NCBI GenBank assembly: GCA_025937665.1
Contig: JAICQW010000043.1
Span: 1-11,371, forward strand
DNA length: 11,371 nt
Reading direction: 5' to 3'
From: Nitrososphaeraceae archaeon
GTDB taxonomy: Archaea > Thermoproteota > Nitrososphaeria > Nitrososphaerales > Nitrososphaeraceae
Shown here: piece by piece, positions 6,361 to 11,371 of the stretch
How the letters are laid out: every line of letters begins with the position of its first letter
How positions within the stretch are numbered: position 1 is the stretch's first letter
Position numbers and translations under genes: made by a program
Notes under the pieces: model-generated
Databases searched by the model: none
The model's input: the letters and a program-made list of their open reading frames with translations, nothing else
What the model was told of the DNA's origin: nothing

Positions 6361-7005
6361 CTACTCCTTATCTCTTTCATTGATATCTTTATTTGTAACT
6401 GTCCTTTTAGATAAAATGACTGAAGAAGGCCTTAAAACTTTATTGCTTAGCAAATATCCCTTTCTTACTACCTCTACTATCGTATTATCGGGTGCCAAAT
6501 CATTTGTTACAAATCCAATAGCATCATGCACATTTGGGTCAAATGGTGTGTTCATGGCCTCTATCTCTACCACACCCTCATCCTTCATAAAACCTTCAAA
6601 ATTGGTCATTATTCCTTGTATTCCACCAACCACGGTTGAATCATATTGGCCATTTTTTAGCGTTTCTAGTGCCAATACACAATCATCATAAATCTTTAAA
6701 ATTTTTATGAAGAGATGACCTCTATTTTCTTCAATCTTTGATTCCACCTGTTTCTGCATTTGTTTCCGATAATTGTCAAAATCCGCCATAAGGTACCTAA
6801 GTTTTGACAAATTCTTTTCTGATAATTCTCTCTCCTTTTCGAGTTCACCATTCAAAAATTCTATTTCTCTCCTCAATTGTCCAATGTCAGTCTCTTCGGA
6901 ATTCTCTTCTTTCTCATTTCCATTATCATCAGTGTCGTTGTCCAACACTCCACCGTCAGTCTCTTCGGAATTCTCTTCTTCACCGTCATTTACTTTTTCG
7001 GCCAA
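6361..7005 (-). CDS. grpE: GrpE, nucleotide exchange factor of DnaK
   Basis: A 214-residue protein that releases ADP from DnaK so that substrate can leave, working as a dimer in the cytoplasm. Residues 1-40 are highly acidic and probably disordered, with the octapeptide EENSEETD at 10-17 and again at 33-40. A long coiled coil follows at about 42-95, including MADFDNYRKQ (73-82), the usual GrpE helix signature. The C-terminal beta domain has FDPNVHDAI (155-163) and VRKGYLLSNKVLRPSSVIL (180-198), the family's GY-x-L-x(3)-VLRP motif. The start is TTG 7005: a stop codon lies at 7024-7026 in this frame and no ATG or GTG occurs before the conserved core. It is the first gene of the chaperone cluster and is divergent from thioredoxin across 107 bp that must hold both promoters. 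Confidence 0.95.
   Translation of the reverse strand: MAEKVNDGEEENSEETDGGVLDNDTDDNGNEKEENSEETDIGQLRREIEFLNGELEKERELSEKNLSKLRYLMADFDNYRKQMQKQVESKIEENRGHLFIKILKIYDDCVLALETLKNGQYDSTVVGGIQGIMTNFEGFMKDEGVVEIEAMNTPFDPNVHDAIGFVTNDLAPDNTIVEVVRKGYLLSNKVLRPSSVILSKRTVTNKDINERDKE
6886..6980 (-). repeat. In-frame direct repeat in the grpE 5' end
   Basis: A 26-bp sequence at 6886-6911 is repeated without mismatch at 6955-6980, an offset of 69 bp or 23 codons. Both copies are read in the same frame and encode EENSEETD in the acidic N-terminal tail. The identity at silent positions suggests recent duplication. Confidence 0.9.
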
Positions 7006-7070
7006 GATCGCAAATGTTTTGACCTATCTCAGATAATTAGATATCGGAAAGGAATTTACAAATCAAAAAA

Positions 7071-7080
7071 CATAATAAAC
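7071..7080 (+). promoter_or_regulatory. Weak TATA-like element upstream of thioredoxin
   Basis: CATAATAAAC lies about 38 nt before the TTG at 7113. A start 26-28 nt downstream would give a leader of about 10 nt. A second AT-rich candidate, ACATAAACTA, lies at 7101-7110 and would favour the internal ATG at 7152. Neither is a strong match. Confidence 0.3.
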
Positions 7081-7112
7081 CAAAACATGGTCACCTGATA
7101 ACATAAACTAAA

Positions 7113-7523
7113 TTGGAAGACGAAGAATTAAGGCTCATTAATGAAAAAAGAATGAAAAAGCTACAACAGATAGTTAATGAAAAGGAACTTTTAAAAAATA
7201 TCAAAGAACCCCTCAATCTTGACGACTCAAATTTTACTCCGACAATCAACAAGTATCCGCTACTTTTGGTTGATTTTTGGGCTCCCTGGTGTGGACCTTG
7301 CAGGATGATGTCTCCGATAATTGATCAGGTTGGTAAGGAGTACATTGGCAAATTAGTTGTAGGTAAAGTAAACGTTGATGAAAATCCACATATTTCAGGA
7401 CAGTTTGGGATATCCAGCATTCCAACGTTGATATTATTCAAGAGGGGTCAAGCTGTTAACAATATCATTGGTTCAGTATCCAAAGGCAGGATAGATGAAA
7501 TGGTAAGAATGCATCTCGAGTAG
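7113..7523 (+). CDS. trxA: Thioredoxin with N-terminal helical extension
   Basis: A 136-residue cytoplasmic disulfide reductase. The thioredoxin fold starts near residue 36 and contains the buried Asp 54 (VDFWAPW), the redox pair C60/C63 in WCGPC, and the cis-proline 104 in SSIPTLILFK. The first 35 or so residues are a charged helix (EDEELRLINEKRMKKLQQ) that bacterial thioredoxins of about 105 residues lack; similar Glu/Lys-rich heads occur on other archaeal thioredoxins. That resemblance supports the TTG start at 7113 over the ATG at 7152, which would cut the helix in half. The gene is divergent from grpE, which may reflect shared stress control, and it ends at a clear T-run. Confidence 0.9.
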   Translation: MEDEELRLINEKRMKKLQQIVNEKELLKNIKEPLNLDDSNFTPTINKYPLLLVDFWAPWCGPCRMMSPIIDQVGKEYIGKLVVGKVNVDENPHISGQFGISSIPTLILFKRGQAVNNIIGSVSKGRIDEMVRMHLE

Positions 7524-7527
7524 ATAA

Positions 7528-7533
7528 TTTTTT
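7528..7533 (+). terminator. T6 tract after thioredoxin
   Basis: Six consecutive T start 5 nt after the thioredoxin stop codon, the usual archaeal T-tract termination signal. The 137-bp region it opens (7524-7660) lies between convergent genes and shows no ORF or RNA gene that I can support. Confidence 0.5.
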
Positions 7534-7560
7534 AAAGCGTTATTTCACTGTTGTTTCGAT

Positions 7561-7575
7561 TTTTAGTAACTAAAA
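7561..7575. repeat. 15-bp inverted repeat between convergent genes
   Basis: TTTTAGT at 7561-7567 and its exact reverse complement ACTAAAA at 7569-7575 are separated by one base. It lies 38 nt after the thioredoxin stop. It could be a protein-binding dyad or chance in AT-rich DNA; with a one-base loop it cannot form a full hairpin. Confidence 0.4.
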
Positions 7576-7660
7576 TAGAGATAAATAGTTTCAGGTTTAA
7601 GAATATTTAGTTTGGTAACAATTATCAAAATATAACTTTTAATTATATCGACTCTAAATA

Positions 7661-7921
7661 TCATATGTCAATATTGAATAACTGTGGTGCATAAATCGAT
7701 CCTTCTCTAACTCTCTTTACTTTTGCTACAGACAGGTAATGTGGCCATATTGTAATCATAATGGAGCCTTGAGGAACTCCTTCGGGAGATTCAATGATCA
7801 CAATATCATTTGGATTAACACCGTGTTCATTTAATACAACTTTGCTTCTTTCCACTAGTTCTGAAGACATACCACTACTGTAAAGGTAAACTTTATCAAC
7901 ATAATCAATCTTAGAATCCAT
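7661..7921 (-). CDS. Unrecognised 86-residue protein
   Basis: I do not recognise a family. The protein is 86 residues, soluble, and has no signal peptide, membrane segment or cysteine. The pattern suggests a small alpha/beta fold: a strand VDKVYLYS (8-15), a helix SSELVERSKVVLNEHG (19-34), a strand DIVIIESP (39-46), then a Gly/Pro-containing turn and a strand SIMITIWPHYL (53-63), ending with VAKVKRVREGSIYAPQ. The start is ATG 7921; a weak AT-rich element about 28 nt upstream (7945-7954) could be its promoter. It follows the Elf1-like zinc-ribbon gene after 53 bp on the same strand, so co-transcription is also possible. Normal amino acid composition and a complete frame between two supported genes argue that it is real. 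Confidence 0.72.
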   Translation of the reverse strand: MDSKIDYVDKVYLYSSGMSSELVERSKVVLNEHGVNPNDIVIIESPEGVPQGSIMITIWPHYLSVAKVKRVREGSIYAPQLFNIDI

Positions 7922-7974
7922 TTCGATCTATAGAGTTGCTAATGCATTAAATTCTTATCTGAATATTTTTTGAT

Positions 7975-8142
7975 CTAGAGTTCGTCGATGTGGAATTTGG
8001 ATCTGCAACCAATGCATTCATAAATTTCGTTTCCAACGGATCCGCTTACATTGAATCTTACAATTGTAGTGCATTTGGGGCATCTACCTTCTACGGTTCT
8101 TCTACTCTTATGTGGTCTGGATGTACTTTTTCTTCTTCCCAT
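7975..8142 (-). CDS. Small zinc-ribbon protein, probable Elf1-like transcription elongation factor
   Basis: A 55-residue basic protein with one zinc ribbon. It opens with MGRRKSTSRPHKSRR, a nucleic-acid-binding head, followed by two Cys pairs, CPKC (21-24) and CIGC (43-46), on either side of a short beta segment. The MGRRK start, basic head and C-x2-C...C-x2-C ribbon are the layout of eukaryotic Elf1 and its archaeal relatives, which associate with RNA polymerase during elongation. This protein ends soon after the second pair and so lacks the C-terminal part of eukaryotic Elf1. The frame can be extended to a GTG at 8208, but that codon lies upstream of the TATA element at 8170-8179, so ATG 8142 is the likely start. 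The Elf1 assignment rests on layout only; another small zinc ribbon is possible. Confidence 0.8.
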   Translation of the reverse strand: MGRRKSTSRPHKSRRTVEGRCPKCTTIVRFNVSGSVGNEIYECIGCRSKFHIDEL

Positions 8143-8169
8143 GATCCATTTTGGATAGTAATTAACTGG

Positions 8170-8179
8170 TTTATAAATT
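8170..8179 (-). promoter_or_regulatory. TATA box of the zinc-ribbon gene
   Basis: The minus strand reads AATTTATAAA, centred about 32 nt before ATG 8142, giving a leader of zero to about six nucleotides. Its position rules against the longer start at GTG 8208. Confidence 0.5.
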
Positions 8180-8217
8180 ACATTGAATTCCGTGAAAAAT
8201 CTTGACACAAATTATTC

Positions 8218-8379
8218 AGGCGAGTGTAGCCTTGATTCTAGTCAATCTCATACTGTGGACAGAATGTTAGGGGGGTTAATTTTTTATTATGATTAATACT
8301 TTAACAGAGCTAGGGAATTAGCAAAAGAACTTTTGCAGACTAGATTTCAAAGTAAGCTCGTAATAGTTCGCACAGCGAA
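8218..8379. other. Dyad-rich gene-free region upstream of ctaB
   Basis: The 277 bp between the zinc-ribbon gene and ctaB contains no ORF longer than about 10 codons from an ATG. It holds five short inverted repeats: AGGC/GCCT (8218-8232), TTGA/TCAA (8232-8245), CTGT/ACAG (8253-8262), GCAAAAG/CTTTTGC (8321-8336) and TTCGC/GCGAA (8367-8379). A G6 run (8271-8276) and a T6 run (from 8280) sit in the middle. The two right-hand dyads are the best. They could be operator sites, part of a 5' leader, or a small RNA ending at the T-run. No known RNA family is recognised. Confidence 0.35.
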
Positions 8380-8419
8380 TGAGTTAAATGTTACAAATAA
8401 GTCATTAAATTAGCTGTGA

Positions 8420-9304
8420 ATGTTATCTGACTATATCGAAGTTTCAAAGCCAAGAATAGTGGTGGTACTGGTTGTTACAGCAATCACAAGCTCTTTGGCA
8501 GCAACTAGATTTGATTCAACTCCCCTAACATCGTGGGACATTTCACTATTCCATCTACTGTTTATTGGAATATGTGGTTGTTTAGCATCAATGGGCTCAA
8601 GCGCTTTGAATCACTATTTTGATAGGGATATTGATAAAATCATGTCTAGGACAATAAAAAGACCAATCCCGGCGGGAAGATTGGAACCTAAGAACGTACT
8701 CATTTACGGTATCGTACTCTGTGCAAGCTCTGTTATCATTTCTTTCTTGACTCTGAATTTGATGGCAATGGCCATGATTGCACTGGGGATATTTTTCTAT
8801 GTATTTATTTACACGTTGTGGCTAAAACGTTCCAATGTGTCTAATATTGTCGTAGGAGGCTTTGCAGGGAGTGCGGCATCAATGGCAGGATGGGCAACTA
8901 CCACTGGATCGATGGATATCCTAGGATTCCTCATAGGATGGTTGGTATTCTTGTGGACTCCCCCCCATTTTTGGTCTTTTGCTATAAAATCAAGGGAAGA
9001 ATATGCAAGTGTGAACGTTCCAATGTTGCCTGTTCTTATAGGTAATGAAAAAACAGCAGGATATATTTTTGCGAACACTGCAATCCTGTTACCATATTCA
9101 TTATCTTTGTACATACTCGGTTTGGGAGCATTATACTTTATTACTGCTGCAATTTCAGGTTCGCTTATGCTTATTTACCATTATAAGTTGACAAAGGATC
9201 CCACTCCTGACTTTGCATGGAAAGCATACAAGATAACGGCGCCATATTTGGTTGTTATATTTATTTCACTTGCATTTGATTCTCTTTACTATTATCGATT
9301 TTAA
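8420..9304 (+). CDS. ctaB: Protohaem IX farnesyltransferase (haem O synthase)
   Basis: A 294-residue membrane enzyme of the UbiA prenyltransferase family that adds a farnesyl group to haem B, giving haem O, the precursor of haem A in terminal oxidases. The first Asp-rich motif is NHYFDRDIDKIMSRT (64-78, with N64, D68 and D72), followed by RPIPAG. The second loop has WTPPHFWSFAIKSREEYASVNVPMLPV, including the conserved HFW and the acidic pair before Tyr, which is diagnostic for CtaB/CyoE within UbiA. Hydrophobic segments fit about nine membrane helices, and the length is normal. ATG 8420 is fixed by an in-frame TGA directly before it (8417-8419). No oxidase genes are adjacent. It is convergent with the aEF1B operon across 64 bp. 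Upstream lies a long dyad-rich region that may control it. Confidence 0.95.
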   Translation: MLSDYIEVSKPRIVVVLVVTAITSSLAATRFDSTPLTSWDISLFHLLFIGICGCLASMGSSALNHYFDRDIDKIMSRTIKRPIPAGRLEPKNVLIYGIVLCASSVIISFLTLNLMAMAMIALGIFFYVFIYTLWLKRSNVSNIVVGGFAGSAASMAGWATTTGSMDILGFLIGWLVFLWTPPHFWSFAIKSREEYASVNVPMLPVLIGNEKTAGYIFANTAILLPYSLSLYILGLGALYFITAAISGSLMLIYHYKLTKDPTPDFAWKAYKITAPYLVVIFISLAFDSLYYYRF

Positions 9305-9343
9305 CAATACTTTAGTGCAAGTTAATAAATTCTTCATAAACAT

Positions 9344-9348
9344 AAAAA
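9344..9348 (-). terminator. T5 tract downstream of aEF1B
   Basis: The minus strand reads CTTTTTATG, starting about 20 nt after the aEF1B stop, within the 64-bp convergent gap with ctaB. It is a plausible archaeal T-run terminator for the zinc-ribbon/aEF1B operon. I see no comparable T-run after ctaB on the plus strand. Confidence 0.4.
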
Positions 9349-9368
9349 GAGTAAATTAACTACTGATT

Positions 9369-9650
9369 CTATTTCATACTGACTGATTGTCTACTAACAT
9401 TTATTACTTCTATTTCACCCACTGCCTCTACCTTTCTTATTGATTCTTCTAATAATTCCATTTGACCCTCGGAATCATCTAGGGTAAAATCTGCCAAAAG
9501 GGAATACAGTCCAAAAGCAATTGGTTCTTTTTTATGTGCTAATAATTTGAACCGTTCTGGAAGCGTTTCTTTCAGAATATTAGGGATCGAATCTATATCT
9601 GCATCTGATTCGGAAGGAAGCATCTTGATTCTCGCGACTAATTTGCTCAT
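9369..9650 (-). CDS. ef1b: Translation elongation factor aEF1B (EF-1 beta)
   Basis: A 93-residue guanine nucleotide exchange factor that recharges aEF1A with GTP during translation. It is the size of other archaeal EF-1 beta proteins, which consist of the exchange domain alone. The sequence shows the ferredoxin-like alternation of the family: strand LVARIKMLPS, the helix region IDSIPNILKETLPE, then PIAFGLYSLLADFTLDDSEG and the ending VEAVGEIEVINVSRQSV. PIAFGL followed by LLADFTLDD matches the conserved core (IAFGLKAL...VVPD). Its ATG lies 2 bp after the TAA of the preceding zinc-ribbon gene, so the two are translated from one mRNA. Confidence 0.93.
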   Translation of the reverse strand: MSKLVARIKMLPSESDADIDSIPNILKETLPERFKLLAHKKEPIAFGLYSLLADFTLDDSEGQMELLEESIRKVEAVGEIEVINVSRQSVSMK

Positions 9651-9652
9651 TA

Positions 9653-9832
9653 TTATGGACCTTCAAACCCACATCCAATGCATTTGTATGACCTTGCAAA
9701 CTGTCTGCAACTTTGGCATCTCCAAATTAATACATATCCACAATTAGGACAGTAGTATTTCACACATTCGTCGTTTGCGATTATTGGTCGACTGCAAGAA
9801 GTACAAACTGGTAATTGTAATGATTTTGACAC
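9653..9832 (-). CDS. Archaeal two-zinc ribbon protein (HVO_2753-like), putative RNA-binding
   Basis: A 59-residue protein made almost wholly of zinc-binding motifs: C10/C13, C28/C31, C39/C42 and C51/C54, with an extra C23, ending in the hallmark KCIGCGFEGP. This is the archaeal family that includes Haloferax HVO_2753, which binds two zinc ions; members commonly lie beside EF-1 beta, as here. The core reads PVCTSCSRPI, YYCPNCG, WRCQSC, YKCIGC. Longer starts are possible (ATG 9925, ATG 9847), but a TATA box lies at 9855-9864. GTG 9832 is 28 nt downstream of its centre, whereas ATG 9847 is only about 13 nt downstream and 9925 is upstream of it. GTG 9832 also matches the family's short N-terminus. 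The biochemical role is not settled in the family; a role near translation is inferred from context. Confidence 0.88.
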   Translation of the reverse strand: MSKSLQLPVCTSCSRPIIANDECVKYYCPNCGYVLIWRCQSCRQFARSYKCIGCGFEGP

Positions 9833-9854
9833 AAAGAGCACAAACATTATTCCG

Positions 9855-9864
9855 AATTTATATC
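9855..9864 (-). promoter_or_regulatory. TATA box of the zinc-ribbon/aEF1B operon
   Basis: The minus strand reads GATATAAATT, centred 28 nt before GTG 9832. It implies a leaderless transcript starting at or near a GTG codon, separate from the geranylgeranyl reductase gene that ends 105 bp upstream. Confidence 0.6.
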
Positions 9865-9937
9865 TTGCTTGAATGATTTGGGCAAAAGGCTCATGAATAA
9901 TCCAGAAGTTTAACTGGCAGGTCACAACTATGTGTAT

Positions 9938-11104
9938 CTAAACATCCTTATTGGTACTGAAAACTCGCCGAAATTCATTACCTATCAATATTTTGGTCAA
10001 GTTAGTAGCTATCTTTGATTTAAGAAAAAGATCAAGCGCGCTAGAATGAAAATCAAAATCCGAAAAATTAGAAACCTGGCTAATTGCCACTTTTGATATT
10101 GACGAAAATATTAAATCAATGGACTTGTTATCCAATCTTTCCAATACCCTCCTTGCAAGCAACATGGAGTTGAATTCCTTCCAAAACATGGATTTCCATT
10201 TTTTTTCATAATCATACAGGAATCCATTATCGTTGGTCTCTATTGCCTTTGAAATTGCTTTACCTGCCAAGATACCCGCCATTCCACAACTAAAAATACC
10301 TCCGGCCGTAGTTGGTTTAGTCTGTCCAGCGGCATCACCAACCACAAGAACTCTTTCTTTGATGAAAGGCGGTCTTGGACCTCCAATCCAAATAGGCGCA
10401 AAGATTTTCCTGATAATCGAATATTTTTCTCCTCTGGAGATTATGAAATCATTCAGCGCAACTAACGTGTTAATACCCTTTCCTGCGACTCCTATCTTGC
10501 CTTTCCCTTCACCAGTAGGAATTATCCAGACAAAAAATCCAGGGTATTTTTCAGCGTCAAATAGTATTTCCACTGTTTTACCGTCAATCCAGTTTGCATA
10601 GATTTCGAACTGAGCAGAGGCTAGAATTCCACTACTAGTAGCATCTTTCAAAGAGCTTAGCCCTTTTGCATCAACAAAATATTTGCATTCAATTTCTCCG
10701 TCCGAAGTCTTTACAACATAGGTGGATTGATTCTTGTAGATACTCTTAAACGAGCATCTAGTTCGAATTTCAGCGCCTGCGCTTTGTGCCTGCTTCGCAA
10801 ACTGTTTATCCAGACCCCTACGATCTACTACTATGACGTTTTGTTTTTCAGCAGGTAATTCAAAACTGGAAGACCTCGAACTAATCTTAGCCTTATAGAC
10901 GGCATTTTGAAAATTATTAGAGTCAACTATGAGACCTAACTTCTGCAGACCACTAAGACTTACCATCCCCCCACAATGTTCCGGTGTGCCAATTTCGTGA
11001 TCCTCTTCGATAACTATCGTGGATGGTCCGTTTGAAGAGCATTCTCTCGCGGTTGCAAGACCTGCTACGCTCCCACCCGCAATTAATACATCGCAGTATT
11101 CCAT
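9938..11104 (-). CDS. Geranylgeranyl reductase family FAD-dependent oxidoreductase
   Basis: A 388-residue flavoprotein that would hydrogenate prenyl double bonds, in archaea chiefly those of the geranylgeranyl chains of membrane lipids and sometimes of quinone side chains. It starts with the FAD-binding Rossmann segment DVLIAGGSVAGL (GGSVAG, 10-15) and an acidic strand end (VIEEDHEIG), then the family signature PEHCGG (41-46). Further on are VVDRRGLDK (92-100), a WIIPTGEGKGKIGVAG substrate-domain segment, and the second FAD motif VLVVGDAAGQTKPTTAGGI (252-270). The length is typical. ATG 11104 gives a complete Rossmann start. It is divergent from pth2 across only 47 bp. Thaumarchaea usually carry several homologues, so which substrate this one uses cannot be told. 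Confidence 0.92.
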   Translation of the reverse strand: MEYCDVLIAGGSVAGLATARECSSNGPSTIVIEEDHEIGTPEHCGGMVSLSGLQKLGLIVDSNNFQNAVYKAKISSRSSSFELPAEKQNVIVVDRRGLDKQFAKQAQSAGAEIRTRCSFKSIYKNQSTYVVKTSDGEIECKYFVDAKGLSSLKDATSSGILASAQFEIYANWIDGKTVEILFDAEKYPGFFVWIIPTGEGKGKIGVAGKGINTLVALNDFIISRGEKYSIIRKIFAPIWIGGPRPPFIKERVLVVGDAAGQTKPTTAGGIFSCGMAGILAGKAISKAIETNDNGFLYDYEKKWKSMFWKEFNSMLLARRVLERLDNKSIDLIFSSISKVAISQVSNFSDFDFHSSALDLFLKSKIATNLTKILIGNEFRRVFSTNKDV

Positions 11105-11151
11105 ACCCTATAAGGAAACAATTATTTCATCATTTTATTAACTAACCTGTA
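11105..11151. promoter_or_regulatory. Compact divergent promoter region, geranylgeranyl reductase / pth2
   Basis: Only 47 bp separate the two divergent start codons. AATTATTT near 11120-11127 is about 28 nt before the pth2 GTG, and TTAATAAAAT (minus strand, 11142-11133) is about 33 nt before the reductase ATG. Both elements are weak, but with leaderless transcripts the two promoters would have to overlap. Confidence 0.35.
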
Positions 11152-11371
11152 GTGGAATTCAAACAAGTCATCGTTGTTCGAAAAGATCTCCGAATGGGTA
11201 CTGGAAAAATAGCATCTCAGGTTGGACATGCAGCTGTCTTGGGAGTTGAAAGGTCCAGAAAATCTAATAAATTGTGGTTAGAAAGTTGGTTTTACGAAGG
11301 ACAACCGAAAATAGTCGTTAAAGTAAACAGCCTCGAAGAACTAATGGAGATACAGCGGGACGCTGAAGATC
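11152..11371 (+). CDS. pth2: Peptidyl-tRNA hydrolase, Pth2 type (3' end cut by window)
   Basis: The first 73 residues of the archaeal/eukaryotic-type peptidyl-tRNA hydrolase, which frees tRNA from prematurely released peptidyl-tRNA. The opening FKQVIVVRKDLRMGTGKIAS followed by QVGHAAV is the conserved core, including the Lys/Gln/His residues (G-K-x-A-x-Q-x-x-H-A) placed around the active site in Pth2 structures. LWLESWFYEGQPKIVVKV and SLEELMEIQRDA continue the fold normally. The full protein is usually about 115-120 residues, so roughly 45 are missing past the right edge. The start is GTG 11152: an in-frame TAA lies at 11143-11145 and no ATG occurs between it and the conserved core. Confidence 0.93.
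   Translation, partial: MEFKQVIVVRKDLRMGTGKIASQVGHAAVLGVERSRKSNKLWLESWFYEGQPKIVVKVNSLEELMEIQRDAED

Noticed and set aside
6773..7098. Several overlapping plus-strand frames opposite the grpE 5' end
   Set aside because: They are Ser/Phe-rich antisense products of the acidic GrpE tail and of its duplicated 26-bp sequence.
8143..8208. GTG 8208 as the start of the Elf1-like gene
   Set aside because: The extra 22 residues would span the TATA box, and they spoil the MGRRK start typical of the family.
8809..9114. Minus-strand frame of 101 codons opposite ctaB
   Set aside because: The CtaB reading has all family motifs; the antisense frame has none.
9321..9360. GTTAAT/ATTAAC inverted repeat in the ctaB-aEF1B gap
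   Set aside because: Six-base arms 28 nt apart in AT-rich DNA are expected by chance; only the T-run there is kept as a terminator candidate.
9833..9925. ATG 9925 or ATG 9847 as the start of the two-zinc protein
   Set aside because: One is upstream of the TATA box and the other too close to it; related proteins start just before the first Cys pair.
10233..10601. Plus-strand frame of 122 codons opposite the geranylgeranyl reductase gene
   Set aside because: It is antisense to conserved FAD-binding and substrate segments and resembles no known protein.

Overview
The window looks like a chromosomal segment of an AT-rich archaeon, most likely an ammonia-oxidising thaumarchaeote (Nitrososphaeria) of the soil type (Nitrososphaera/Nitrosocosmicus-like). 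The reasons are that archaea-specific genes (aEF1B, the four-CxxC zinc-ribbon protein beside it, a Pth2-type peptidyl-tRNA hydrolase, a geranylgeranyl reductase and an Elf1-like zinc ribbon) sit next to a bacterial-type GrpE/DnaK/DnaJ machine and a haem O synthase. Many genes have an AT-rich TATA element about 25-30 nt upstream of the start codon and no Shine-Dalgarno site, the pattern of leaderless archaeal transcripts. The lineage is inferred from gene content, not from a database match.

Layout. 1-61: possible N-terminus of a gene running off the left edge (minus). 62-277: promoter region. 278-1585 (+): secreted GH5-like glycoside hydrolase with a Ser/Thr-rich tail. 1582-2517 (-): ABC-2-type transporter ATPase with no permease beside it; its stop codon overlaps that of the hydrolase. 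2626-7005 (-): chaperone cluster transcribed grpE, dnaK, dnaJ, hsp20. 7113-7523 (+): thioredoxin, divergent from grpE. 7661-8142 (-): an Elf1-like zinc ribbon followed by an 86-residue protein I do not recognise. 8143-8419: gene-free region with several short dyads. 8420-9304 (+): haem O synthase ctaB. 9369-9832 (-): zinc-ribbon protein and aEF1B in a two-gene operon. 9938-11104 (-): geranylgeranyl reductase-like flavoprotein. 11152-11371 (+): 5' part of pth2, cut by the right edge.

How the genes work together. GrpE, DnaK and DnaJ form the Hsp70 folding cycle, and the Hsp20 holdase can hand substrates to it; the adjacent thioredoxin adds thiol repair. The right half is housekeeping: transcription elongation (Elf1-like), translation elongation (aEF1B), recycling of peptidyl-tRNA (Pth2), membrane lipid or quinone saturation (geranylgeranyl reductase) and maturation of the haem-copper oxidase (CtaB). 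The left end is more accessory in character: an exported polysaccharide-active enzyme and an orphan ABC ATPase.

I see no mobile element, CRISPR array, tRNA or rRNA. The points most worth a second look are the secreted GH5 protein with a substituted NEP motif, the perfect 21-bp repeats in the dnaK tail with the parallel in-frame duplication in grpE, the dyad-rich leader of ctaB, and the unrecognised 86-residue protein. I found no convincing wholly new multi-gene system.
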